A DNA stretch of 64,000 nucleotides from Arbacia lixula (lineage: Eukaryota; Echinodermata; Echinoidea; Arbacioida; Arbaciidae): the NCBI GenBank assembly GCA_963669155.1, contig OZ022580.1, forward strand, positions 23,488,512-23,552,511, read 5' to 3'. A program made the position numbers and the translations under genes. Below, in pieces: positions 1-12,506 of this stretch. The stretch's first letter is position 1, and each line of letters opens with the position of its first letter. Under the pieces are notes generated by a model. It worked only from the letters and a program-made list of their open reading frames with translations. It did not search any database and was not told the DNA's origin.

Positions 1-23
1 AGTCTGTCTTTGATGAGGAGACC
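1..23 (+). CDS. TIR gene, partial exon at window edge
   Basis: The reading SVFDEET ends directly at a strong donor, GTAAGTG, at base 24. The phase (0) matches the next exon. Only seven complete codons are visible. Confidence 0.5.
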
Positions 24-3000
24 GTAAGTGCTGTGATCCTCGCCTTATACTTTCACATGTTCTTATTGTAATACATGGTAATGATATAAATCTGCGCATA
101 TGACAATGATACATATTAAATATTCTTTCCATTGCTTCTGTTCCTGATGGCAGTTGCGAAGTCCACCACACAAGGGAAGGAAAGACCAAAATATGAAAGA
201 AGTTAGAAAAACAAATCTGTATGATATGCATCCATTTAAAAGCTAAAAATACAAAAACACTACCCCAGTATTAGCTGGTCTGTTTATTAAAAGTACATTT
301 TTACCTCTGAGCTAAGCAAAGTTCATGAAGACTTTGCATAAGAAATTTTGCAAAGAAATCCTTATACAAACAAATGAAGAAGTTTTTAAGTCTGACAACA
401 AAATAATATGGTCCTTTCATCTCTAACGTCTATCAGTGAAGGAAGAGAAAATGTACTTGTGATGTGTACCAACTTAAAATCATCCATTTAATGCAACTTC
501 TAATTTTGTGTTCTCGCCAGATCCCAACCATTGATCTAAACACTGAGATGGAATCATACAGGGCTGCAAAGTTCAACCATGAATTCACTTCCAAGGATGC
601 CATGAAAAAAAAGCACACCTTCCCTCCAGCTCTTGACGCCGTCCTCACACAGAAAGCTGCCCCACCTCCGAGTGCGGTGACAACACCGAAGGACGTCGAC
701 GATGTCATCTTTAGTTACCATGGGGACGATATGAAGTTTGTGGACTACGCCTCTCGTCTGCTGCGCGAGGCTGCCCCGCAGCTGCAGGTGAAGACTGTGC
801 CGAGCAACGTGGAAGAGAAGCTGGTTGGCCTGGAGAGGGCGGGCTGCATCATACCGGTCTTGTCCCCGAACTACCTGGAGAACCCTGAGTGCATGGAGGA
901 ACTGCATGTCGCCATCTGGAGGTCGCGGGTCACTGACCCCGCTGCGTCGGTCCTCTTTCCGATCCGCGCCAGCCCGCTGCCGCCCAAGCCTACGTACATC
1001 CACATGCTGGACTGCGAGGTGGCCATCGACGACCAGATGTGGGCGGCGCTACCAGAGGAGGACCCTCAGAGGAGAGTGCTTGGCGACCGTGGGGCAACAG
1101 GCCTCTCGCGCTCCGTTACGTCTGCGCTCCACATGGCTGTCTACAAGATCCTGCAGAGATTTGCTCTGGCTGGGTAAGACTAAAAACTTGAGGCATGTAT
1201 TACGCATGTGTCTTCTTTTCCTGCCATATCAATATCTTACAAAACTTGTCTTAAATCACATAAACGAAAATGTCTCTGTGTTAACGGCCATACCATTATG
1301 TGAACCTGTAATATATGAAATTGTAGATGAGCACGTAAGTTTGCCCTATATCTCCTTATCCATATCAATGACTTGTACGCATTATGTGGCGATGGATGCA
1401 TCAGAAAAAATATTAATCTCGGTTCCTTCCTTTCTTTTTCTATTTCTCCGTGAAATTGCAGACCGCCAGCTGAGCACCCTCCGAAACCGGCACTGGTCAA
1501 CATCATGAAACTTAGAGAACAAACACAGCAGATCACTCAGGCTAGTAGCACCGAAGCTGCATGTTTGGTGAGTCCAGAACCCAGGCTTATAAAGAGTTGC
1601 AACTGATCTGAATCAACCTTAAGTTAAATCCCCTATCTCTAATGTACAGAGTTACAATTAATGTCAATCGCAAAGCCCAGGTTCCAGGTCGATCAATCCC
1701 GCCCATGGCACTTGTGTCCTTCAGCAAGATACTTTATTCACATAGCTGCTCTCCACCCAGGAGCTAGTATAAATGGGTACCTAGTAGGAGGTATATGATT
1801 ATGTGAATGATTTTGACCCAGCCCTGATAAGGTGCAGCCGGCAAGGAATACTCTTCAGGGAGTGGAGATGGTGCACATATTTGTATATGATAGGTACTTG
1901 TATCCAGCGACTAGGGCTCTAATTGTAGCATCCCTCTTAATTCAGTTTCCGGACTGCGATGGGAAAGACCCTATATACCATATACAAACAATATATTTTT
2001 TTTTTAAACTGAGATTTTGGCAAATTGTCATCCCCCTGCTCTAGCAACCTCTGGATAACCATGGCAATTGTTTCCAAACATTTGCATCTTCTGGAATGTT
2101 TTGTGCAGTTTTTCTTGTACCTGAAAGTATTACAAGTTCTTCAATCTGGAATCTGGTAGCAATGGTTGCATTTATCAGATCAGAATGAAGTGAAATGTAA
2201 TATCTTGACATGTCTTAACCATTTTGTAGATTATTTTCTATGATGTGAACAGAAATTGCTGGAGGATATGATAAAAAGTTGAAGGGATTTACCCTAAGTA
2301 ATAGAAGTTTTTTGGCCACTATCAGTTTGACAGTATACTCCTGAGGTAAGATGGTAGCAGTAAAGACTATCACTATGGGACTAGTAATCAGTGGATTGCT
2401 ATTCGGCTATGACCATGGATTGCATTCTTGGTCTGTTTCTGGAAACTGGAAAGGAATCATGGATCCTCAAATGATAACATAGTTGAAACCAAACAAAATC
2501 CAAACCCAGTGTTGAAGGTAGAATGGTTCTGTCATGATTACGGCTGGTCATTATTACCCAAAACTCTTCTTACCTTCAAGGGGGTAGTACACCTTGAAGA
2601 TTTATTGGTTTCAATAAAAGCAGAAACATGAAAGAAACATATTAGTGAAGGTTTGTTGAAAATCCGTCAACAGATAAGAAAGTTGGGATCTTTTGAAATT
2701 TTAATTTGATGACGTCACATGCGAGGTGCTCGACCATATGCTGTGTACAGAATAATTCCATAAATTCTTCTTTTTATGTTTTTGACAACAGATTTTTTTT
2801 TCATACAGGTGTATATGTAAAACCATATTTGTAATGATAAATCAATTGCGCAGGTAAAAGGATGCATATCGTGTTGAGAAAATGCCCATGTTTTGAAAAA
2901 AATTGTACACAATAAATGGGAGAGCAACTCGCTTGTGACATCACAAAATCAAAATTTTAAGAGAACATAACTTTCTTATCCTCCTACAGATTTTCATCAA

Positions 3001-3204
3001 ACCTTCTCTAATATGTTTCTTTCATGTGTCTCCTTTTATTGAAGCCAACTTAATTTCAGGGTGAACTACCCTTGTAAGATTCAACAGCGTATTTTGAGTG
3101 TGCATTGTTCAATTTTATGATGCCTTACCTCCTGTTGATTATTCATTTTCTCAACATTTTCTTCTACTTAACAGAAACTTTTGGACCTCACTCTGAAAGA
3201 CTAG
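1..3204 (+). CDS. TIR-domain protein, 3' end of gene (partial, four exons)
   Basis: The window opens inside an exon of a gene continuing from the left. Joined exons are 1-23, 521-1173, 1462-1567 and 3175-3204, with GT/AG sites at every junction and matching phases (0, 2, 0). The large exon encodes a TIR domain: box 1 resembles DVIFSYHGDD, followed by a region with IPVLSPNYLENPECMEEL, the usual beta-strand plus (S/N)xxCxxEL signature. The Glu in the MEEL segment lies where TIR NADases such as SARM1 and plant TIRs keep their catalytic Glu, so NAD hydrolysis is possible but unproven. After the TIR comes a short proline-rich linker and a tail ending LTLKD. About 260 codons are visible. The N-terminal part and full architecture are unknown, so it could be a receptor, a kinase-linked adaptor or a cytosolic enzyme. 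The domain call is firm; the gene identity is open. Confidence 0.78.
521..1173 (+). CDS. TIR gene, exon carrying the TIR domain
   Basis: The acceptor TTCTCGCCAG precedes IPTIDLN and the donor GGTAAG follows ALAG. The open frame also runs upstream through the acceptor, but the splice signal and the phase-0 donor at base 24 favour a start at 521 over the ATG at 464. The TIR fold spans roughly DVDDVIFSY to the segment around HMLDCEVAIDD. Confidence 0.8.
1462..1567 (+). CDS. TIR gene, penultimate exon
   Basis: It begins after TGAAATTGCAG and ends before GTGAGTCC. It encodes a proline-rich linker (GPPAEHPPKPALVNIMK) followed by a Gln/Thr/Ser-rich stretch. Phase 2 in and phase 0 out fit both neighbours. 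Confidence 0.65.
1580..1681. mobile_element. Short hairpin element, family E
   Basis: CCCAGGCTTATAAAGAGTTGC at one end and AATCGCAAAGCCCAGG at the other flank the family core CCCCTATCTCTAATGTACAG. It begins 13 bases after a TIR-gene donor. Confidence 0.6.
1683..1850 (+). mobile_element. SINE-like or retroposon fragment
   Basis: The segment with CTTCAGCAAGATACTTTATT, CTGCTCTCCACCCAGGAG and AAATGGGTACCTAGTAGGA resembles a widely dispersed animal short retroposon body. No clear A or B box is visible in front of it. Confidence 0.4.
2575..3077. mobile_element. Long-TIR element, family C, copy 1
   Basis: It is about 500 bases with arms that read inward as GTAGTACACCTTGAAG and outward as TTTCAGGGTGAACTACCC. 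Each arm has AAAGCAGAAACATG-type and GACGTCACATGCGAGGTG-type blocks. It fills most of the last intron of the TIR gene. Confidence 0.8.
3175..3204 (+). CDS. TIR gene, terminal exon
   Basis: After the acceptor CTACTTAACAG, ten codons encode KLLDLTLKD and a TAG stop. The exon is short, but acceptor and phase are right and no alternative stop-bearing exon is evident. The intron before it (1568-3174) is largely repeat. Confidence 0.55.
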   Translation, partial: KLLDLTLKD

Positions 3205-5600
3205 CCATTCCAGCAGTGCATCAGAGAAAATAGAGAGGTTCGTCCAAGAGGGCACTTTGTTTGATTTTAGAACGTAGAAGTATGATAGGTGTATTGTTTT
3301 CAGGTCAGTAATCGCAAGAACATTGAGGTCATAAGTTTCTTTGAATGTAATGAAATGATTGGGTTGGAATGAAAAACAGTTGTTTTGCTTCAGCCACAGA
3401 AATTAGCCGTGGCATTATGTTTCTAGGTTGTCCATCCATCCATTCATGTGTTGTTTAAACCATAAATGGAAAAAACACATCAAATTTGATACAATCTTGA
3501 TACAATCCAGACATATGATGTATTAGAATCAGTCGGACGTATGTCAAAGACGTATGTCAAAGGTCAAAAGCAAAAGTCAAACAAAGTACTGGGCAGAACT
3601 TCATGATAATGGATATTTTAATCATATTGTATAACCAGAAGGTGAATGTAATAGATTTGAAAAGAGTGATATATACCTCCGAGTCTGTTACTTCAAACAG
3701 TGAACCGACGACAACCACTCAAGAAATGTGTCTTTAAGCAGGTGGTTTCTATGTATAGATTTCAATGAGAAACACTGATCAGTTGACACAGTTAATGTGG
3801 TCTTTTTAGACAGATGGCTGCTAAAGCAGGTTTACCTGTCACATTCTTGCCAGACTTGTCAATGTCTTTCTCACAAGGGGCTTCCATTGTCATTTATATT
3901 TTGGGTTTTTGACCGTAAAAGCCTTGTTGTTACTAATATCTTGTGCCTTTATGTTACTAAAGCCATGATTTGACATTCTTTTGCTAAGTTTCCTGTGACT
4001 CTATTATACATGTTTTGTATCTTAGAAGTACTTTAAGGTGCGTAATAATGCAAGATAGCATAGACATTCCCTTTTCTGTATGATAATGCTCGTAGGTGGA
4101 ATAGAAAACGTCATATGTGTCTGCAGTGAAGTTTCTATCATGCTTATATTGATCATATAGTCACTCAGAATATAGTTTGTGCAATTGGTTTGTTTTTGTG
4201 ATACCTCACTACCCACTTTTCCATTACTGAGAGACATATCATAATTGTATCTGTGGAATGGTTTGGAGCAATTTGAAAGATCTATGCAAATTTTACATGT
4301 ATTACAGTAATGTTTATTCATTTTCTTTGAAAGATAGCGCAAAATAGATCTGAAAATAATATATGAAAGATTATACATGAAGTTCAGATTTTATTTTATA
4401 TTTGAATTTTATAGAGATATGCAATTCAGATTTTAGCAATTTTCACTATTTTCTTTTGAAAGAAAGTGCAAAACATATGAAATTTTATTTATATAGAAAT
4501 ACCATTATATCCATAAAAGATGTTTTTAGTGCAGTTTTATATCTATGCAATTCACACTACAACAATGTTGTGGGTCTTTTAAGAATATGCAATAAAACAA
4601 GTTGTAAGTACCAGTATGTCAAGCATTAGCCACTATGATCTTGCCCTGCCTAGCCCCATTCACACTGCTGTGGGTTTGGGACTACGGATTCCAGCACTGG
4701 TCTTCGCCATCCTCAGCAAAGCTCTTGAAGTACATATTTATAAATGACATTAAATGTTATGCATGTTGACTTCAACTTCCTTGTCCATTTTGTTTTTATG
4801 TGTAATTTGTGTATGTATGCAAATTATGGCAACTCTGATAAAGTTTTCTTCAAAGATTGTCAACAAGATTTGAACATTTATAACCTGGCCTATGTAACCA
4901 TACAGTAGTTATGATGAAAGCTTAGTGCAATATGTTAACAACCAAAAAATACTTGAATGCACAGCTGGAAACATTTAAAATTGATTAATTGAAATTCCCC
5001 AATATGAATATGTATTGAAATGCATTCAGTTTGTGTTTTGTGTACTTTCCTGCCACAAAAATATGCACTGCAATAATGTGTTTTTTAACATATTATGAGC
5101 CCTTTCAACATTTGTATGAAATTATGTTATGAATTTCTGTACGTCATAGCAATATTTAGAATAAAATTTTGAGTAATTTGGTAGGCCTATGAATCATTCT
5201 TCTGCTTTTGTTATTCTGCATAATTGTGTTCTTTTGGGGATTAGATCATGGGCAGAAGTGATCATTGTACTCCCCTTTCTTCTACAAATCTTTTTGTCTT
5301 CTTTCTTTTCATTTCCTTTTCTTATTCTTTGTCCCCTTTCTCTTGATTTTCTCCTTTTTCTTGATTTGATCACTCCTTTTTCTGTTCTTTTCATGTATTT
5401 TCATTCTCATTTGATTTTCAATGTAGTCTTCCCTTATTTTCCTCTTTTCTTTTCTTATTGTTCTGTCTTAATTGTTGCTAGCTAATGGTGAGACAGAGAG
5501 AGAAGCAGCCAAGAGAGAAAGAGTGTGTGTGTCTGTGTGTGAGAGTGAGAAGGAGAAAAAGAAAGTTCTGGTTTCAGAAGTAAGAGTAAGGTGCAGAAAG

Positions 5601-5637
<37 letters not shown>

Positions 5638-5651
5638 CACTATGTGTGTGC

Positions 5652-5686
<35 letters not shown>

Positions 5687-6324
5687 CAAGAATAAGACAG
5701 TTCTGTTTGCAGGGATGTTTATTTACACTCCCCCCCCCCCCACCCCTGCACAGGAGAAAGACTTACAAGGTGTAGACGAAATAGAGAGCGAGAGAGAGAA
5801 AGAAAGAAAAAAAAGAGAGTGAAAGTGAAGAGAGAAAGAGCAGCCCTACGTGTGTGTATGTATGAGTGCATGGGAGCAAGAATAAGAAATTTCTGGTTGC
5901 ATGTCTCCCCCCCCCCCCCCCCCCCCCTGCCCCCAACACACACACACACACACACAAACACATCCCTGAACCGGATGATGCACGCAGTGGCGAATCCAAG
6001 CTGGAGCATAAGAGGCATAATCCCCTTCAATTTTTTGATCGGTACACAATATATTATATTACGATAATATCCAAAAGAAACATTTAGTCTGCCCTCGTGC
6101 ATTCTAACTTATTTCAAAATCCTGGCTCCACAGCGGAGATGCAGTGCCAATGGCAAAAAACACAAATGTTGTCTGGTAGAGAGACTAATTGTGAAATACG
6201 TATCGTACTCGTACCTGGGAGAACTGAGTCACGTTGCGCCAGGAAATAACAATTTTTAGCATTTGAAAAGTTATTTTTCAAAGTTACAAGACATATTACC
6301 GCGCTTTCTAAAGACTTAAGCAAT
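3205..6324. other. Intergenic: TIR gene 3' UTR and NADK2 upstream region
   Basis: No coding exon was found. A candidate poly(A) signal AATAAA lies at 4590-4595, and another lies near 5161. Bases 5270-5460 are pyrimidine-rich. Bases 5470-5965 hold a compound microsatellite block. The last 200 bases or so should contain the NADK2 promoter, but I see no convincing TATA box. Confidence 0.5.
5470..5965. repeat. Compound microsatellite block (GA, TG, poly-C)
   Basis: Runs of GA, TG and poly-C recur in the same order, separated by related linkers such as AAGAATAAGA and TTCTG-TTGCA. This suggests duplication of a higher-order unit of roughly 190 bases. The open frames across it are artefacts. Confidence 0.85.
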
Positions 6325-6726
6325 ATGGCATGCATGAAAATGCCTTGGTTTTCTCGTCTGGAACCTGCTATCGTATCCGCCAAAGGTCCGTTGTTCAAGT
6401 CGAACTTGGAGCGGGTATGGTCCTGTACATCCCGCCGTAACGTCGGGGTCAGTTTTTCCTCATCTCCGCTAATATTGGCGTCCAGCAGCAGTGGCGGTGA
6501 TGCTCGTGTGTGCTCAAAAAGCAGTGAACAAAACAAGTTTACCGCCCTTTATTCCCATGGAAATATCGGCTTTCAATCTTCTGGAAAGAGAGCATGGAGG
6601 AGATATTTCTCTACAGCCACGAAGAATCGTTTTACAAATGTACTGGTTGTGCCCAAAAAGACGAGATACCAGTTTGAAAAGCAGCGATTTGGAGAAAACA
6701 AAACAGAAGATGAAATGAGGAAAAGA
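6325..6726 (+). CDS. NADK2: NADK2 exon 1 (presequence and start of kinase)
   Basis: It encodes residues 1-134, including the predicted mitochondrial targeting region and the conserved TRYQFEKQRFG segment. The donor is AGAGTAAGT, phase 0. Further in-frame ATGs follow within a few codons (MACMKM), so the exact start is uncertain by a few residues. Confidence 0.88.
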
Positions 6727-9700
6727 GTAAGTTGGCAGAAAGTTTTACGTAATGAATTTAAGAATGACTTTATTTTCTGAATAATAGGAAACTTTTGAGA
6801 ATTACCCTTGATGTGGTGCTGAGAGTAAGCAAAAAAGGAGGTTCCAAGTCGCCAGTTAGACTAAAAAGTATTACTAATTAGTCTCAACTCATAATGGCAT
6901 AAAACATTTGCATTACATTAGAATGCCAGTGACCTAGCGCTCGTAACAATGATGACGAATCGTTTTTCAAAGTGAATGCTAATGCAGAAATGAGTGATGT
7001 CTCGTGTATCCACAGTGGATCAGAATATGCAGGCAAATTTACAGCCTTTCTCTTCAAACTCTATAAAAATAATTGCTAGAATCTTAGGTTGAGGCTTGAT
7101 TTATAACAAATCATTTTCATGACGATTGTCAATATCAATCCTTCATTTTCTTCAGTTTGATCAATTTTATTTTCTTTCCATATTTTCTATACAGTGATAC
7201 GACCAGTGATGTTACCTTGTTATAGGGCTCGGAAACCTGCAAACCTGACAAAGGGTCTAGGGTCTAGTTGAAATAGTCTATAATCTATGAGAATCATTTT
7301 TCAACACAAACAACTATCTTCCTACACAGGTTTGAGCGGTATTTTTTTTTAAATGACTGAATGGTGGCATAGACAGGTATCAAGGGACAGGATTAAGAAC
7401 TGAGTATGTAGCGTTTTGGGTTCTAACTTCTAACTTCCAAATCAGTTTTGAATCAATTGTTATTCCTGAAATCTTTGTTCTACTTTTTGTGCTTTACAAT
7501 CAGTAACTGTGTTGTCAATAAACGTTTGTTTGCACAGTGTGGGCTTATCACCTTAGACCCACTTAGATTTATTTTAATATGACATGGCACTGCTCGATTA
7601 CAAACCCCCCAAAATGCTCCACTCCATCATTACTCTCCTCTTTTCTCCGGCTCTCTGATTTTCTGCAGCTGGCTGAGCGAGGATCGGATCTGGATGTCAT
7701 CAGAGATCGTCACAAGGCACATGCAGAGAACACAGAACGATGCCAGAATGTCCTCAGGTATTGCTCTTATATCTCTCCCATGTTATGACCTGCATGGCAT
7801 CCAGGTTGTCAGTACCTCTGTCTGGTTCTTGTTTGAGCGATATTTAATAGAATTTCATCAGATTTTGGTTTAGATTTTAAATAAGTGTAATAGTGAAACC
7901 TGATTTTATGACCACCTGTCTATAAAGGCCACATTTGTTGCTTCCCTTGAACAGTGTGTCTCATTGAAACGTAAAATAAAGAAACCTGTACATTAAAACC
8001 AGCTGCTCATAAAGACCACATTTCTCGCCTGTCTGGAGCAATCTTTCTGTACACTCCAGCTCAAAGGAATTGGCATAGGGAAAGCGAAGAAAGGGAAGGA
8101 GCAGCAGTTTTAAACCGCGATATATTTTGTCCAGTTCAGCATGAAACATGATGCTTCTTATGCTAATGCATCATGTTTCATGCTGAACTGGACATAATAT
8201 ACCGCGGTTTAAAACTGCGGCTCCTTCCCTTTCTTCCCTTTCCCTTTCCCTATGCCAATTCCTTTGAGCTGTAGTGTACATGTTTCACTGTATTACTATC
8301 ATGTTCATATTCCCAGAGAGCTGAAGTTGAACACAAGAGTGATACCCCGCTCCGAACTCAACGAGGAGACGGTTGCCTGGGCGGACCTCATTATCTCCAT
8401 GGGCGGGGATGGAACGTACCTCCTGGCCGCTAGCAAGGTGCTCGACCAAACGCCCGTCATAGGGGTCAACACTGACCCAAAGGGGTCAGAGGGTCACCTC
8501 TGTCTGCCCAACCGGTACACCCGCAGGTTCGATGAAGCTATGAAGAGGATTCTTGCAGGAGATTTTAGGTAAGTCCCCAACGATCCATTACTGTGACTGG
8601 CCTATTCGCACAGTTTGGGACTTAAGTCACTCTGCACAATTCGAATTCTCCCTATCGCATATAGCCAATATCAAGCGATATCATCTCTTGATACAGATAT
8701 CTGAATGATTGCTCTTGGGACGTATACTTCCAGTAAGAATATGGTACGTATTCAATTCACGCAATAATGCATAGAATCTGTAATTTCGACCCTCGTAAAG
8801 GGTTGTTACATGGACATAGGACTTGAAAAAAATACCACCAATCACTCACGGCGATGTTTTTGCCTACCTCAACATTGATTGTGGATGGACTAATGAAAGA
8901 ATGACAAGAGACAAGCAAGACGATGGCTATAGATTATTCATCAACCGGAAGTTCTTATCCCATTATCCCAAGAATTTAAGGTAAAAAAATTATAGCGCCA
9001 CACGCGTTTAGATTTAGAGAGCTATATGTGATAGGGAGAATTGACTTCGCTCAGATAGTTTTGTACTTAAGTTTCTTTCAGAATACCAGCCCTGTTCTGA
9101 AACTAAGTGATACGGGACAGACTATGTGCTGTTTTTTTCTTAGGCAGGATGGCCACCAGGGTAGAAAACATGTGACGAAAACGCCACGCGCGGGGTCCAG
9201 AAAGTGATTGTGAGCCACGTGTAAAGTCAATATCAGTCTCATTATTTTTGCTTTCTTTGTGCTATGCGTTCCATAGTTGTGTACCACACGTCTAGCACAG
9301 ATATCTGAGGATAAGTGACATTCTGCCCTTTTGAGCCACGCATAAGAGATTTTCTGGTGACCACCCTGCTTTGAGGAACAGCGCCATGCAAGAATCTGAT
9401 TGTATCTTTTACACAACAGCTTAAAGGAATTGGCATAGGGAAAGGGAAAGGGAAGAAAGGGAAGAAGCTGCAGTTTTAAACCGCGTTGTTTTTTGTCCAG
9501 TTCAGCATGAAACATGATGCTTCTTATGTTAAATCTTCATATTTCATGCTGAACTGGACAAAATATACCGCGGTTTAAACTGTGGCTCCTTTCCTTTCCC
9601 TTTCCCTATGCCAATTCCTTTGAGCTGTAGTGTACATGTATCTAAGTTGATGTGTTTTTCTGCCTTTGATGGAGCTGTAGGTGGAAGAAGCGTCAGAGGA

Positions 9701-12462
9701 TTCGTGTGACCATTGACGGCTGCCTGGTGAACAAGGATCCCATTGACCTGCATGAACTGGAGCTGAGCTTCCCGGAGCACTACCACACCCACCTCCAGAG
9801 GGAGACGCGCCTTAGACAAGGTCTGGACGACATGATCAGGGGACCAAGGGTGCTGCCTGTCAGGGCTCTTAATGAGATCTTTGTTGGAGAGTCACTCTCA
9901 TCAAGGTAAGGATGACGAGACAGCACTTTAACCTGTGTGTTACTATACCAACATCCAGAGGGAGATGTGCCTTAGACAGGTCTGGATGACATGATCAGGG
10001 GACCAAGGGTGCTGCCTGTCAGGGCTCTTAATGAGATCTTTGTCGGAGAGTCTCTCTCATCAAGGTAAGGATGACTAGACAGCACTCAAACCTGTGTGTT
10101 ACCATACCAACGTCCAGAAAGAGACATGCCTTAGACAAGGTCTGGACGACATGATCAGGGGACCAAGGGTGCTGCCCTTCAGGGCTCTTAATGAGATCTT
10201 TGTCGGAGATTCACTCTCATCAAGGTAAGGATGACGAGACAGCACTCAAACCTGTGTGTTACCATACCAACGTCCTGAGAAAGATGTGCTTTAGACAGGG
10301 ATGACATGATCAAAGGAACCGAGTGTGCTGCCTGTCTGGGCTCTTAATGAGATCTTTGTCGAAGAGTCACTCTCATGAAGGTTTGTGTAATTATTGATTG
10401 ATAAGCTAGACAGCACTGAAGCTTGTGAGTAAATTTTGCAAAGAGACATTTTTACATCCAGGTAGATATCTTTTCATGCAGGTGGCCAAATTTTATCAAA
10501 TGACATTAATTTTGGTCTGAAATGATGGTTTTACTAAATATTTATGAGCCAGCATGATTGAGTGCTCAAGCTCTGAGTCCATGTTACTAAAACACATGTA
10601 CCTGAGTTTGCATATGCTGGCATGATTTGGGTTTCATTAACCTTCAATTTCCATTATTATTGTCAATGCATCAGCCTCTGTGCCTATGGGGCTATTTGCG
10701 CAATCTGCTGCAGAGTTCTATGCGTGCGATAAAGCCTGTTTTAATGACCATTATCTGTAAAGAACATTTTACTGTGTCTTGAAAATGTTTCTCATTAATA
10801 TCTGGATGAAATTGTCCTGTACACATGCTCGTACAGACCACATTTCTTGAGTCTCTTCTTTACACAAGTTTCACTGTTTTCTCCTTTTGATTGCAGAATG
10901 TCTTACTATGAGATGGCTGTGGATGATGGGCCCATGGAGAAGCAGAAAAGTTCAGGGGTCACGGTGTCCACAGGGACTGGCTCCACTTCCTGGTAGGTGT
11001 CACAGACCTCCTGACATTTGGGACTTTTCGATTGGGTGAACGAGAGTGATGTGACGCCCGGCGGCAGGCGTATGTCAACGCGTTTACTCCCTACGTTGAG
11101 CCGCTCCTGAAATGCGTTTCGATTTCGGGCGTCACGTCTAGTCAACGTAGTGACGTCATGGCCCCTGTGGCCCGCGTGGCAATCACTGATCTCCCCACTG
11201 GTTGCAATACGTATACGGGCGCGGTTAAAATGTATATGTGGGACTGTAGTGTGCATTTGCAACTTGCTAGACGACAGAGCAAACAGGTACCTGACAGGCC
11301 GTAGTTGGTACGTCAGTGGTGCTCATGTTAAGTGAGAAGATGATGAACTTTCTGGTAATATAGCTATTTATATTTTGTTTTAAAAAATAAATGGAAAAAT
11401 CGTTGAACTTCCCACTGATTTGCTGTAACTCAGCATAATCTTCCTCCGGCACCGTCCATATCGAGAGGAGTATGACGTCATAGACAGCACGGGATGAGCC
11501 CGGCGCGAGTGAATTGGGTGGTCGGTGAAAACCTGGGTAAACGCGTTGAGCCGAGGAGTGTTGAGCCGAGGTGTCGACGTTAAAGCATGCGCGGTGCGTA
11601 AAAGTGACGTCATTCACAGTGACGCCTGGCGTCACGTCCAAATCGAAAGGTCCCTATTAAAGGGATAGTCCACCTGAAGTTAAGTTAAGAAATTCATTAA
11701 GCAGTTTATTAGTGATGGTTTGACGAAAATCCATCAAAGGATAAGAAAGTTATGATCTTTTAAAATTTAAATTTTGTGACACCAGGAGTGCGGTGCTCTC
11801 CCATATGTTGTGTGATGGATGATTACGTAAATTGCTTGTTTTCTGTTTTGGATGAAGATTTTTTTTCATAGAGGTATGTGTGTAAAAACATGTTTCTAAT
11901 AATGTATCAGATGCACAAGTAAAATGATGCATATCCTTTTTGAGAAAAATAACATTTAAAAAAAAATTGTCCCCAACATTTGAGAGAGCACCTTGCACGT
12001 GACGTCACAAAATGAAACTTTCTTATTTTGATCAGACCTTCACTTATATGTTTCTTTCATGCTTCTGTTCTTATTGAAAACAACTTAATTTCAGGGTGAG
12101 CTATCCTTTTAACTGGTTAGATTCCATGATCTGAATCTCACACCAGCATTACTGGTTGAAGCCATTATGTGACATACATGTACACTCCATTTGATTGTGC
12201 TTTCCTCATTCCCCCATGATCTTTCCAATGTACACAACAAAAATGAATTATAAATGGTGAAAAATGTGATGTCTGAGTTTGAAATCAGGCTTTTGTCAGA
12301 AAAGGGGCCACCTTGATTATAAGTTTTAGACAAGCATGAGCCTCCTTTTCTACCGTATGATGATAGATTGGTGTATGGTAAGCCTTCATATTTTCATACT
12401 TTTCTTTTTCATACCCCCAGTGTTAACCCTATATAGCCCGGGCTATTTTGAAATCGCATAGC

Positions 12463-12506
<44 letters not shown>

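Noticed and set aside
554-1003. 149-codon minus-strand frame opposite the TIR exon
   Set aside because: It is a shadow of the GC-rich TIR exon; the plus strand has domain homology and splice sites.
8252-8316. Upstream extension of the NADK2 exon 3 frame ([11 protein letters not shown]...)
   Set aside because: The extension translates the arm of a hairpin element. The acceptor at 8315-8316 and phase from exon 2 place the start at 8317.
9939-10395. Alternative exons of NADK2
   Set aside because: The copies lack the exon's 5' part and a good acceptor, and one has a broken frame. They are kept as a repeat until transcripts show use.
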